Part shown: positions 46,483 through 56,087 of the stretch, piece by piece
Layout: each line of letters starts with the position of its first letter
Position numbering within the stretch: the first letter of the stretch is position 1
Assembly: GCA_034506335.1 (NCBI GenBank)
Contig: JAPDPR010000015.1
Location: 1 to 57,848, forward strand
Direction: 5' to 3'
Length of the DNA: 57,848 nucleotides
Origin: a candidate division KSB1 bacterium
GTDB lineage: Bacteria > Zhuqueibacterota > Zhuqueibacteria > JANLFK01 > Oleimicrobiaceae
Notes under the pieces: generated by a model
What the model saw: the letters and a program-made list of their open reading frames with translations, nothing else
The model's database searches: none
Told to the model about the DNA's origin: nothing
Position numbers and translations under genes: made by a program

Positions 46483-47700
46483 ATGAGCAAGAAACTGACC
46501 AGGCGGGAGTTTATGGGGAATATAGCGTTGGGCGGGTTGACACTGGGTGCGGGATGGCCGTTGCTCAGGAGGCTTGTACCGCCGCAGGAGGCCCCGCCAA
46601 CAGTCATCTACCGTGCACTCGGCAAGACTGGTCTGCGCTTGCCCATCGTGAGCTTTGGGGTGATGAATTCGGACAGCCCCGACCTGCTGCGCAAGGCACT
46701 GGACCTTGGCATCAGGCACCTGGACACTGCCAACGGCTACATGGGAGGAAAGAGCGAGGAGGTGATCGGCACAATTGTCGCCGAACGTAAGTGCCGCGAG
46801 CGAGTAGTGATAGGCACCAAGCTCTGGTTTGCCCGAGACCGCGAGGGAAACTTTCTGAGCGCCGACCGCGGGCCCGCTCCGGGGGCGACGCAGGAGAACT
46901 TTGACCGGATGCTGAGCATCAGCCTGAAGCGGCTGCAGACGGACTATGTGGATATCCTCTATCTGCACAGCTGCCAAACGGCGGGAATGGTCACCTACGA
47001 GCCGCTGCTGAAAATCTACCAGGAGGCGAAAAAGAAGGGGGTGGCGCGTTTTGTGGGCGTTTCCACCCACTCTAACGAGCCGGAGGTGATCCGCGCGGCT
47101 GTGGACACAGGTGTGTGGGACGTGGTGCTGACGGCGTACAACTTTATGCAGGGACATCGCGAGCAGGTGCGCGAGGCGATCAAGTACGCGGCACAGAAGG
47201 GTGTGGGTGTCATCGCCATGAAGACCCAAGCCGGGGCCCGCTTGAACCAGCGGCAGGCCATTAACCATGCCGCAGCGCTCAAGTGGGTGTTGAACGACCA
47301 GAACGTCTGCACCACCATTCCTGGCGTCACGACCTTTGAGCAGTTAGCGCTGGACTGGGGGCTGATGGCGAACCTGAAGCTGAGCGAAGAGGAGGAACGC
47401 GACCTGCAGCTCTCGTCGGCCCACCAGGCCCCCTACTTCTGCCAGGGGTGTCGGAGCTGTGTGGCCTCGTGCCCGCAGCACGCCGAGGTCCCTGCGGCCA
47501 TGCGCGCCTACATGTACGCCTTTGGGTATGGCAACTTCTTGCAGGCGCACCAGGCGTTGGCGGAGTGGGCAGAGCTGGGTGGGCCGGCCGTCTGCGAGGA
47601 ATGCGAAAAGTGCGTGGCCAGGTGTCCCCATGGCATTCCGGTGGGCAGACGAGTGGAGACGATGCTGGCGTGGTCGCGGGAGGAGTTGCAGCTGGCTTAG
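46483..47700 (+). CDS. Tat-exported aldo/keto reductase with two [4Fe-4S] cluster motifs
   Basis: The N-terminus 'KKLTRREFMGNIALGG' is a twin-arginine signal, so the folded, cofactor-loaded enzyme is exported. The aldo/keto reductase barrel shows the catalytic tetrad as D in 'RHLDTANGYMGG', Y in the same segment, K in 'IGTKLW' and H in 'YLHSC'. A C-terminal ferredoxin-like part has 'CQGCRSCVASCP' and 'CEECEKCVARCP'. The AKR-ferredoxin fusion is common in anaerobes; export by Tat is less usual. Length 405 aa, ATG 46483 with AGGAG upstream. The TonB-receptor context suggests chemistry on an imported compound in the periplasm. Confidence 0.88.
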   Translation: MSKKLTRREFMGNIALGGLTLGAGWPLLRRLVPPQEAPPTVIYRALGKTGLRLPIVSFGVMNSDSPDLLRKALDLGIRHLDTANGYMGGKSEEVIGTIVAERKCRERVVIGTKLWFARDREGNFLSADRGPAPGATQENFDRMLSISLKRLQTDYVDILYLHSCQTAGMVTYEPLLKIYQEAKKKGVARFVGVSTHSNEPEVIRAAVDTGVWDVVLTAYNFMQGHREQVREAIKYAAQKGVGVIAMKTQAGARLNQRQAINHAAALKWVLNDQNVCTTIPGVTTFEQLALDWGLMANLKLSEEEERDLQLSSAHQAPYFCQGCRSCVASCPQHAEVPAAMRAYMYAFGYGNFLQAHQALAEWAELGGPAVCEECEKCVARCPHGIPVGRRVETMLAWSREELQLA

Positions 47701-47716
47701 GAAGTGAGGGCGTCTC

Positions 47717-48652
47717 ATGTACAGTCGTGCTGTCCTTGCTGCATTGAGTCTTGGGTTAGTGTTTTCCCTGGCCGGGCAGGGACCATGTGGAGCCCAAGAG
47801 GTCGACCAGTCCCGTGCGCTGGTGGCGTTGCTGCCAGGAGACGAGGAGATGTCCGGGTGGAAACGCCTGGAGCCCCTTCAATTCTTTGGGCCTGAGAACT
47901 TGTGGGAGTACATCGACGGCGCGGCGGACCTGTATTTGGAGTACGGCTTCCAGGCAGTGGTGGCCGCCGAGTACATGACCGCCGACAGTGCCCGCTCGAT
48001 GACCGTCGAAATCTACCGCATGGCCACGCCACTCGGCGGGTTCGGCATCTATGCCGCAGAGCGCTCGCCTGAGGATAGCATCGTGGCGATTGGCGTGCAG
48101 GGGTGCCTGAGCGACAATACGCTCAAATTCTGGAAGGGGCCCTACTACGTGAAGCTGATTTCATTCGACGTGGAGACGGACGTGCCGCAGGTCCTGATGA
48201 GCGCGGGCCGACTGGTCGCCAGCCGCATCGCCGGAGAGTACGCTCAGCCTCGGTTATTCGCCTGTTTTCCTGAGGCGGAGCGCGTGCCCCACAGCGAGCG
48301 CTACCTTCCGCACCACTTCTTGGGCCAGAAGTACCTGCACGATGCCTACCGCGTGGACTACCGACACGGCCCCACCGGGTGCCAGCTTTTTGTGGTGGCG
48401 GGCGATTCCGGCAAGCAGTCCCTGGACCGGTTCGTGGAGTTTGCACGGTCCCAGCGTCAAAAGGTGCTCGTCGATGCCATAGGCGATGTGCCGGTGGTGT
48501 GCACCGGCGACGATCGGTGGACGATCCTGTTTGTGCACGACGGCCTGCTGGCCGGCGCCACGGGTGTGGTTGACCTGGAGAAGGGCAAGGCGCTAGTGGG
48601 GAAGCTGATTACACGGCTACGCGAATGTTGGACCGCTTCTGGGCGCAAATAG
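47717..48652 (+). CDS. DUF6599-like exported protein
   Basis: The protein (311 aa) has an N-terminal signal ('VLAALSLGLVFSLAGQ') and matches the DUF6599 pattern as I remember it: 'LPGDEEMSGWKR', 'NLWEYIDGAADLYLEYGF', 'MTVEIYRMATPLGGFGIYAA', 'DVPVVCTGDDRWTILFV'. No function is known for the family; an outward-facing, possibly ligand-sensing role is suggested only by export. It starts 17 bases after the aldo/keto reductase stop, so it belongs to the same transcript, and it is the last gene of the cluster. Confidence 0.72.
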   Translation: MYSRAVLAALSLGLVFSLAGQGPCGAQEVDQSRALVALLPGDEEMSGWKRLEPLQFFGPENLWEYIDGAADLYLEYGFQAVVAAEYMTADSARSMTVEIYRMATPLGGFGIYAAERSPEDSIVAIGVQGCLSDNTLKFWKGPYYVKLISFDVETDVPQVLMSAGRLVASRIAGEYAQPRLFACFPEAERVPHSERYLPHHFLGQKYLHDAYRVDYRHGPTGCQLFVVAGDSGKQSLDRFVEFARSQRQKVLVDAIGDVPVVCTGDDRWTILFVHDGLLAGATGVVDLEKGKALVGKLITRLRECWTASGRK

Positions 48653-48986
48653 AAGAACGATCTCGTGCCAAGAGGTCCGATTGGGGGTGCAGAGGGCGCA
48701 TGGGTTGTGGGGGGCTTTAAGGAGCTTCCGTCTCATGGAAAGTGCGGACTCAGTGCCGGCCGTCTGAGGCGGACGGACACCCCACTTTCCCCTTGATTTT
48801 TTCCCGATTTTTCGTTAACTTTACGTGTCGAATAGCATTAGAGCGCCATGCTCAGCAAGGAACCAAGGTGGAGGAGGCGTCGCCGAGCCATTTGTTACGT
48901 GGTTCTAAAACGCAGGCGTGCAGGCTTCTCTGAACCGCTGCCGCGAGTGGCTTGCGAGGTTTCACCTTCTTGGTTCGTTGCACGTG
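48653..48986 (+). other. Intergenic region of about 330 bases with the sprA promoter
   Basis: Contains a small hairpin (CCGTC/GACGG near 48763) and a promoter-like pair at 48793-48821. A coding frame runs back to GTG 48918 in front of sprA but lacks conserved sequence. Nothing else is recognised. Confidence 0.4.
48793..48821 (+). promoter_or_regulatory. Predicted promoter for sprA
   Basis: TTGATT (48793-48798), 17-base spacer, TAACTT (48816-48821), inside an AT-rich stretch of otherwise GC-rich sequence. Confidence 0.5.
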
Positions 48987-51900
48987 ATGGGTTGCCGACG
49001 ACATCAATGCCCATCGTGGCGAGCATGGTGCATTCTCGTTGCGGCCTGGGCCGGCCTCATCTGGTTCGTGCCAGCCGCCTCCGCAGGGAATGACCCCTCT
49101 CCCATTCGGGTCCACTACTATTCCGCCATAGACCCGCGTGCCGCGGTGCTCAAGGCCAGCAACCGCCCGGTAGGGCTCTGGCTGGAAGGTGTGCCCTCTG
49201 GTCTGCTTGCGGTAAACCTCCCTTCCCTCAAGCGCGAGCTCAGCATCGACTCCACAGGCACCAACGTCACCATTGCTGAGGAGCTGTTCGGCTATCCGTT
49301 CACCATCCCTGCCTACTTGACCCTGGGCGAATACGTGCGCGTGCGGGCGCGCAACGAACGTGACGCACTATGGCGAGAGCGGGTCGTGCAGGGCCCCGCC
49401 GTGCAGGGGCCTACCGGCCGTACCGGCGCAGGGGCGATTGTCATCGACATCCCGGTGGAGATCAAGAGTCAGGCGTTCCAGCGCATCTTCGGCGGCGGCA
49501 GGGTGGGCCTGGACGTGACCGGCGACATCTCCATCAAGGGCGGCTTTCGCCATGAGAAACGCAGCGAGGTCAAGACCGCGCTCAACCGCGGCTCCGACTA
49601 TAACTTCAAGATGGAGCAGACGCAGCGCTTCAACGTCAGCGGGCACATCGGCGAGAAGGTGAAGGTGCTCGTCGACCAGGACAGCGAACGGGCCTTTGAC
49701 TTTGACAATGCCATCTCGCTCCGCTACCAGGGGTTTGAGGACGAGATTGTCAAGAGCATCGATGCCGGGAACATTTCGCTCTCCCTGCCGGCCACGCAGT
49801 TTGTGACCTTCAGCGCGAAGAACTCCGGCCTGTTCGGCGTGCGGGCGGATATGGAGATTGGCAGGCTGAAGCTTACCACCATTGCCAGCCAGGAGAAAGG
49901 GCAGGGGAACAAGATCTCCCTAAGCGGTGGCGCCAAAGGCGAAAAGCAGCGCATCGAAGACTATAACTATCGCCGCGGCACGTACTTCTTCTTGGACGAG
50001 TACTACTACCGGCAGTTCCCGGATGTGGACGACCAGGGCCGCCATCGTTTCTATCCGCCGCGCTCCATCAAGCGCCTGGAGCTCTACAAATCGGAGCCGG
50101 GGTATGAGACCCGCTATTCTGACTCAATCCGCGGCTTTGCCGGCATGGACATCGACACCACCAACTTTACCTTTGAGATCGACACCACCAACACCCAGCT
50201 GATCGAGACGGGTTACTTCCGCCGCCTGGAGAAGAACACAGACTACTTCTTGGAGCGCGACCTCGGGTATGTACAGATGATGGTCCCCTTGGGCCAAGGC
50301 GAAGTGCTGGCGGTGGCCTATGAGGATTCTTCGGGACGCATTGTTGGGGACATTGACTACAATCCGGAAGCAGGGAAGCCCATTATTCTCCGCTTGCTCA
50401 AACCGCGTGTGTCCCGTCCTGCGCACCCCACCTGGAAGTTGGAGTGGAAGAACGTCTACTATCTTGGCTCGCGTAATATTCCGGAAGACGGGTTTGAGCT
50501 GAAGATTTTCTACAAGCCGCCCTCCGGTGATCCGCAGGAGGCCGGCCCCACCAAGAGCGGTCCAGTCAAATCCTACCTGCAGATCTTTGGCTTAGACAAG
50601 GTTGACCAGACGGGTTCGCCCAATCCGGACAACCGGATCGACATGAACGCTAATATCATCAACTTGGCCAGGGGCGAGCTCATCTTTCCTGACCTGCGCC
50701 CCTTTGATCCCATTGGCCCCACCGAGTTGCCAGACGACAAGCGCACGCGCGCCATCTACGACACCACGGTGCAGTCGTACATCGCGCAGGAGAGCAAGTT
50801 CTACATCGAGGTCACCTCCAAGATCCGCCGTCCGGATTATGACTTGGGGATGAATGTCATCGAGGGTTCTGAGGAGGTGCGGCTGAACGGGGTCAAGCTT
50901 GTCAAGGACCGCGACTACACCATCGACTACTGGTCTGGCAAGCTGGTGATCCTCAACGAAGCGGCCACACAGCCTTCCGCCGACGTGGAGATCACCTATG
51001 AGAGCAACCAGATGTTCCAGATCGAGCGGAAGACCATTTTGGGCGCCCGCGCCCAGTACGACTTGTGGCAGGACAGCTTCATCGGCGGCACGGCGCTTTA
51101 CCTCGGCGAGCGAACGTTGGAGCAAAAGATCCGTGTGGGCCGCGGGCCGATGCAGAACTTTGTCTGGGACCTGAATACGCAGCTGCGTTTCAAGCCGAAC
51201 TTCCTTACCACATTCGCCAATGCACTTCCTTTTGTGAACACCCAGGCGCCTTCCACGTTGAACTTTGAAGGAGAGATTGCCCAGGTGTTCCCCAACCCGA
51301 ACACGGTCAACAACGAAAAGACCGGTGACAATGACGGCGTTGCCTACATCGATGACTTTGAGGGCTCCAAGCGAGAGACGATTATCGGCATCGATCGTCG
51401 CGGCTGGACGCCTGCATCGGTGCCGGTGCAAAAGAAGGAATATGCTCCGCACGGCGAACTGAGCCTGGCGAAAATGGGGCGCCTCATTTGGTACAATCCT
51501 TACAATCAAGTGCCAATCAAGTACATTTGGCCCACGAAGGACGTCAACCCCAATGTGCCGCAGCGGGTCAATGTGCTCACCATGCGCTTTACCCCCGCAG
51601 ACAGCGTGCCCAGCGCCGAGTCGTGGGCCGGCATTCAACGCGCGTTGTCCTCTGGCTACGCCGACCAGACCGAGAGCAAGTTCTTGGAAATCTGGGTCCA
51701 GGGCGACGTGGGGGTATTGCACATCGATCTAGGGCAGATCTCCGAGGACGTCATTCCCAACGGCAGGCTGGATACGGAGGACCGCGCCGTGGGGGGCATC
51801 CGCAACGGCGTGCTGGACGCAGGGGAGGATGTGGGCCTGGACGGCATGGCAAACAACGATTCGCGCGCCCGGGCTGCAGGCGGGGATTTCTGGGACATCA

Positions 51901-54900
51901 ACGGCAACGGCGTGCGCGACTATGGGGAGCCGTGGAGCTTCGACGACTTTCATTACCAGCCCGGCATCCCTGACTATGACCAGATAAACGGTTACGAGGG
52001 CAACGAGAACGACACCGGAGGGCGCTACCCAGACACGGAGGACATCAACCGCAACGGGGACGTCGACCTGAGAAACGACTACTTCGAGTACACGTTCTCC
52101 TTGGACAAGTCCAGCCCCGACACCGTGTACATGGTGGGCGGCAAAGGGCTTCCGCCGGAGGACGACCACGGCTGGCGCCAGTATCGCATTCCCTTGGACC
52201 AACCGAGTCGGGTAGTGGGCAATCCCGACATCTCGTTGGTCGAGTACATGCGCGTCTGGGTGGACGGCGTGGAGGGCCATCAGCCGGTCTACATCAGCAT
52301 TGCCGAGCTGAAGCTGGTGGGGAGCGACTGGAAAGAGCAGGGTGTGGCCGGGCCATCGGCCCCTGACCAGTACGACGCGCGAAACGACAGCACGGTGGTG
52401 GTCACCGTCGTCAATACGCATGACAACCCGGAGTACAAGGAAAACCTCCCGCCTGGCGTGGAGGGCGTACGCGATAGGATCACCCAGGTCATCGCCCGTG
52501 AACAGTCTCTGGTGCTCAAGGTGACCGAACTGCAACCCGGCTACAACGGCATCATTCAGAAAAGCCTCTATCAGCCGGAAGACTATATCCACTACAAGAC
52601 GATGAAGATGTTCGTCTTTGGCAAGGACCCGTACGGGATTCATATTCGGTCAGACCAGAGCCTCATTCACTTTTTCCTGCGTTTTGGTTCGGACGCCAAG
52701 AACTACTACGAAATCCGCGAGCCGGTCTATCCGGGGTGGGACCGGAGGAACGAGATCGAAGTGGATCTGCTTGAGCTCAGTGCCATCAAGCTGGATCCCT
52801 CCTTGCGGGTCGATTCTCTGAGCACACAGTCCTCACCCGTATTTGAGAAGTATTTGCCTGGCGGGAAGCGCCTGCGAATTGTGGGACGTCCTTCGCTGAC
52901 CAATGTGCGCATCCTCGTGGCGGGCGTGGAGAACCTTGCCTACGCGGAACAGGGCGGCACCAAGGTGCCCAATGTGACACCATTCACCGGGGAGATCTGG
53001 ATTAACGAGCTGCGCCTCTCCAATGTAAAAAAGGACCGCGGCATGGCCTATCGGGCCAGCGTCGACTTTGCTCTTGCTGATCTGGTGCGTGTCACTGGCC
53101 AGGTGAATAGGCAGGACGCGGACTTTCACAATGTAAATACGCGGTTTGGTTCCGGAGACAATCGCACAGGTCTTAACCTCACCAGCAGCATTGCCCTGGA
53201 GAAATTCTTGCCGCAGTGGCTCGGCATAAGCATGCCGGTGAACATAAACTACGGTGAGACGCAAGCCGTGCCCAAGTACGTCCCGGGCACTGATATTGAA
53301 GTCACGGCCGATACTCCCGACTCGACTCTCTCCGCCATCAAGACCGTCTCGATGCGCAGGGGCTTCGGTGTGTCTTTCCGGCGGGTTGAAAAGTCGAGGA
53401 ACTTTTTCATCAAGAACACCATCGACAACATCACCGCGAACTACAGCGAGAGTTCCGATGAGGGGAGCAACTCGCAGACGGCCATTTCGCGAAATCGCAA
53501 CCAAACTGGGGGGGCGTCCTACAACTTGGTCTTCGGCCGGAACAACTTCTTCCAACCCTTCTCCTGGCTTGCCGGGGTGCCGGTGTTGAAGAAGCTGAGC
53601 GTGACCAAGATGTACTACACGCCCAGCACGATCGGCTTGAAGGTGAACGGCACCCGTTCTTTCATGTATTCACGCACCCGCAGTGGCATCGAGTCGTACA
53701 ACAACGTGTTCAACATCACCCGGGACGTGAGCGCCACCATGCGCATTTTCGACAGTTTTAGCTTGGATTACGGGCGGTCGCATACCAGTGACCTGCGCAA
53801 CGTGCCGCGCGAGGAGTTGACGCATGGCAAGTTGGGGGTGCTCACGGCGGTGAATCAGAATTTCAAGGCACAGTACAACCCCAAGATCTTCAGTTGGTTG
53901 AGCAATAGCTTGAACTACAATTCGGACTATCGCTACAACTACAATCAGCAGCAGAAGGACCTGGGGAGGAGCGCTTCCACCAATGCTTCGCTGACCGCAT
54001 CCGGCTCCATCAATCTAGGCCAGCTGCTGTCTTCCATCAGGAGGCCGTCCACTCCTGCGGGCCGTGCGGTGCCTGGACGTACGCCCCCGGTGCGGAGGCC
54101 CCCGGGCCAGCAACAGCAGCCTCCTGAGCCGCAGAAAAAAGGCGGTGGTAGCTTCAGCCTTTTCGACACCATGCACAGAGTGTTCGGCATGATTGACCCA
54201 ATAAGCGTCTCCTATAGCAAGCGGACCGGAGTCAATCTCTACGGCCTGGCCCCTGGCACCCCGCGCTGGCAGTTCCAGTTCGGATTCTCTGATAGCAGCG
54301 GACTCCCTGTTGCTGCACAAAATGTCGGTTCCAACCGCGGTTCCCGTTCCGAGACAGAGAGCCTGAATTTTGGCAGCGGAGTGAAATTGAGCCAACGGCT
54401 GGTGATCACGCTCAAGTACAGCGAGTCCTCAAGCGTCAACCGCACCACCACCGTCACCGGCAACGAGTCACAGAACTGGTTCCGCCTTGGTAATGCGGAC
54501 ATGGCCCTCCCCGAGTGGACGGTACGCTGGAGTGGGTTCGAGCGTTATCTGTTCTTCAAGAAGCTGGCGCAAACAGTGAGCGTTGATCACGGCTTTAGCG
54601 GGCAGAAGCGGAGCACGTGGAACCTTGAACGGGGCATCAGGGAGGAGACGCGCAAGGACTATGACACCAACTTTCGCCCCCTCGTGGGCATGAACATCAC
54701 CTGGAAGAATGGGATGACCAGCACGCTACGCTTCAACAAGGGCGAAACGTTGAGCGAGAGCATGGGTGTGAGCAGAGGGCAGACGCGCACGCAGACCATG
54801 GACATCAGCTTTACCACCAACTACTCCAAGCGCGGCAACTTCCGCATCCCCATTCCGGTGTGGCCATTCAAGAATGCGGTGCTGAAGAACAACGTGGACC

Positions 54901-55139
54901 TTTCACTCACCTTCAGCATGAACCGGAACGTCACTGAGAAGAGCAAGGGGGCGGGAATCTTCGAGGAGACCGGCCGTACCGAGAAGTGGAGCCTGATGCC
55001 AAAGATGACTTATGCGTTTAGCAATCGCGTGCGCGGCGGCGTGTCGTTCGAGGTGGGCAAGACAAAGAACAAGCTCATCGGCGACAGTTCCATCCAGGAG
55101 CTGGCACTGGACGTAAATATCTCCATCCGCGGCAATTGA
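48987..55139 (+). CDS. sprA: SprA/Sov family T9SS outer-membrane translocon protein
   Basis: About 2,050 aa, a very large outer-membrane protein homologous to SprA, the type IX secretion pore that releases cargo with C-terminal sorting domains to the surface. Recognisable segments are the early 'VGLDVTGDISIKGGFRHEKR' and 'NLSLPATQ'-like strands ('GNISLSLPATQFVTFSAKN'), the hallmark 'GVAYIDDFEGSKRE', a calcium-binding-like acidic stretch ('DINRNGDVDLRNDYFEYTF') and the long beta-rich second half. A Pro/Gln-rich loop lies near 54040-54150. ATG 48987 gives a standard signal peptide ('ILVAAWAGLIWFVPAASAG'); GTG 48918 is an alternative upstream start. It is somewhat shorter than the ~2,400 residues of Flavobacterium SprA. 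Cargo in this window: genes at 8590, 36221, 39849 and 41598. Confidence 0.93.
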   Translation: MGCRRHQCPSWRAWCILVAAWAGLIWFVPAASAGNDPSPIRVHYYSAIDPRAAVLKASNRPVGLWLEGVPSGLLAVNLPSLKRELSIDSTGTNVTIAEELFGYPFTIPAYLTLGEYVRVRARNERDALWRERVVQGPAVQGPTGRTGAGAIVIDIPVEIKSQAFQRIFGGGRVGLDVTGDISIKGGFRHEKRSEVKTALNRGSDYNFKMEQTQRFNVSGHIGEKVKVLVDQDSERAFDFDNAISLRYQGFEDEIVKSIDAGNISLSLPATQFVTFSAKNSGLFGVRADMEIGRLKLTTIASQEKGQGNKISLSGGAKGEKQRIEDYNYRRGTYFFLDEYYYRQFPDVDDQGRHRFYPPRSIKRLELYKSEPGYETRYSDSIRGFAGMDIDTTNFTFEIDTTNTQLIETGYFRRLEKNTDYFLERDLGYVQMMVPLGQGEVLAVAYEDSSGRIVGDIDYNPEAGKPIILRLLKPRVSRPAHPTWKLEWKNVYYLGSRNIPEDGFELKIFYKPPSGDPQEAGPTKSGPVKSYLQIFGLDKVDQTGSPNPDNRIDMNANIINLARGELIFPDLRPFDPIGPTELPDDKRTRAIYDTTVQSYIAQESKFYIEVTSKIRRPDYDLGMNVIEGSEEVRLNGVKLVKDRDYTIDYWSGKLVILNEAATQPSADVEITYESNQMFQIERKTILGARAQYDLWQDSFIGGTALYLGERTLEQKIRVGRGPMQNFVWDLNTQLRFKPNFLTTFANALPFVNTQAPSTLNFEGEIAQVFPNPNTVNNEKTGDNDGVAYIDDFEGSKRETIIGIDRRGWTPASVPVQKKEYAPHGELSLAKMGRLIWYNPYNQVPIKYIWPTKDVNPNVPQRVNVLTMRFTPADSVPSAESWAGIQRALSSGYADQTESKFLEIWVQGDVGVLHIDLGQISEDVIPNGRLDTEDRAVGGIRNGVLDAGEDVGLDGMANNDSRARAAGGDFWDINGNGVRDYGEPWSFDDFHYQPGIPDYDQINGYEGNENDTGGRYPDTEDINRNGDVDLRNDYFEYTFSLDKSSPDTVYMVGGKGLPPEDDHGWRQYRIPLDQPSRVVGNPDISLVEYMRVWVDGVEGHQPVYISIAELKLVGSDWKEQGVAGPSAPDQYDARNDSTVVVTVVNTHDNPEYKENLPPGVEGVRDRITQVIAREQSLVLKVTELQPGYNGIIQKSLYQPEDYIHYKTMKMFVFGKDPYGIHIRSDQSLIHFFLRFGSDAKNYYEIREPVYPGWDRRNEIEVDLLELSAIKLDPSLRVDSLSTQSSPVFEKYLPGGKRLRIVGRPSLTNVRILVAGVENLAYAEQGGTKVPNVTPFTGEIWINELRLSNVKKDRGMAYRASVDFALADLVRVTGQVNRQDADFHNVNTRFGSGDNRTGLNLTSSIALEKFLPQWLGISMPVNINYGETQAVPKYVPGTDIEVTADTPDSTLSAIKTVSMRRGFGVSFRRVEKSRNFFIKNTIDNITANYSESSDEGSNSQTAISRNRNQTGGASYNLVFGRNNFFQPFSWLAGVPVLKKLSVTKMYYTPSTIGLKVNGTRSFMYSRTRSGIESYNNVFNITRDVSATMRIFDSFSLDYGRSHTSDLRNVPREELTHGKLGVLTAVNQNFKAQYNPKIFSWLSNSLNYNSDYRYNYNQQQKDLGRSASTNASLTASGSINLGQLLSSIRRPSTPAGRAVPGRTPPVRRPPGQQQQPPEPQKKGGGSFSLFDTMHRVFGMIDPISVSYSKRTGVNLYGLAPGTPRWQFQFGFSDSSGLPVAAQNVGSNRGSRSETESLNFGSGVKLSQRLVITLKYSESSSVNRTTTVTGNESQNWFRLGNADMALPEWTVRWSGFERYLFFKKLAQTVSVDHGFSGQKRSTWNLERGIREETRKDYDTNFRPLVGMNITWKNGMTSTLRFNKGETLSESMGVSRGQTRTQTMDISFTTNYSKRGNFRIPIPVWPFKNAVLKNNVDLSLTFSMNRNVTEKSKGAGIFEETGRTEKWSLMPKMTYAFSNRVRGGVSFEVGKTKNKLIGDSSIQELALDVNISIRGN

Positions 55140-55162
55140 GGCGCAATCTCTGAGGGAGGCCT

Positions 55163-56083
55163 GTGGACAGCGCAAGGCGAGTGTGGGCTTGTATTGGTGG
55201 ATTGGTGCTCGCTTGGGTGGCGATTCTGTTCTCCGTGAGCTGCAGTGCGGGTCCGCCGCGATTTGACGAGAAGAACGCATACCAGTACCTCCTTCGCCAG
55301 TGCGAATTTGGGCCTCGTGTCCCTGGTTCCGAGGGCCACCGCGCCTGCTTGGCCTTCCTCAAACAGGAGCTAAGCAAGTACGCGGACAGGGTTATCGAGC
55401 AGCAGTTTCAGCACACGTTCGGCGCTGAGCGTCGGGCTGCCCTCATGACCAACCTGATCGCCAACTTTTGGAGCCAAAAGACAAAACGCGTCCTACTGTG
55501 CGCCCATTGGGACACGCGGCCATGGGCGGACTATGACCCAGATCCGCGCAACCGTCGCACGCCTGTGTTGGGAGCGAATGACGGAGCCTCGGGTGTGGCG
55601 GTGCTCCTGGAAATTGCACGGCTGCTCAAGGAGCACGAACCTCGCTACGGTGTGGACATCGTGCTTTTCGACGCCGAAGACTGCGGCCAGGAGGGCGACG
55701 AGCAAAGCTGGGCGGTGGGCGCCAGGTACTTCTCGCGCACCATCGCTCCGGGATACCGTCCGGTCTTTGGCATTCTCCTGGACATGGTGGGGGACCGTGA
55801 CCTGGAGATTTACATCGAACAAACCTCCTATGACAACGCCCGAGAGGTCGTTGAGCTCGTATGGACCCGCGCTCAACAATTGGGCGTGACCGAATTCATC
55901 CGTCGTCCCAAGTATCGCCTGGTGGATGACCACCTGCCCCTCCTCGACGTGGGCATTCGCTGCATCGACATCATTGACTACGACTACCCCTATTGGCACA
56001 CCCTCCAGGATACTCCAGACAAGTGCAGCGCCGAAAGCCTGGGCAAGGTGGGCCGGGTAGTGGTGGACGTGCTCTATCGTTGA
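55163..56083 (+). CDS. M28 family lipoprotein, glutaminyl-peptide-cyclotransferase-like
   Basis: A predicted lipoprotein (lipobox 'LFSVSC', C27) of 306 aa. The zinc-site motifs are those of the M28 group that includes glutaminyl cyclases: 'LCAHWDTRPWADYD', 'GANDGASGVAVLLE', 'FDAEDCGQEGD', 'LLDMVGDRDL' and 'YPYWHTLQDTPDKC'. The single-domain layout and 'HWDTRP' pattern resemble bacterial glutaminyl cyclases that form N-terminal pyroglutamate, sometimes on secreted proteins, so action on T9SS cargo next to sprA is possible but speculative. GTG 55163 follows GGGAGG. It is 23 bases after sprA and 4 bases before prmA. Confidence 0.85.
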   Translation: MDSARRVWACIGGLVLAWVAILFSVSCSAGPPRFDEKNAYQYLLRQCEFGPRVPGSEGHRACLAFLKQELSKYADRVIEQQFQHTFGAERRAALMTNLIANFWSQKTKRVLLCAHWDTRPWADYDPDPRNRRTPVLGANDGASGVAVLLEIARLLKEHEPRYGVDIVLFDAEDCGQEGDEQSWAVGARYFSRTIAPGYRPVFGILLDMVGDRDLEIYIEQTSYDNAREVVELVWTRAQQLGVTEFIRRPKYRLVDDHLPLLDVGIRCIDIIDYDYPYWHTLQDTPDKCSAESLGKVGRVVVDVLYR

Positions 56084-56087
56084 GCCC

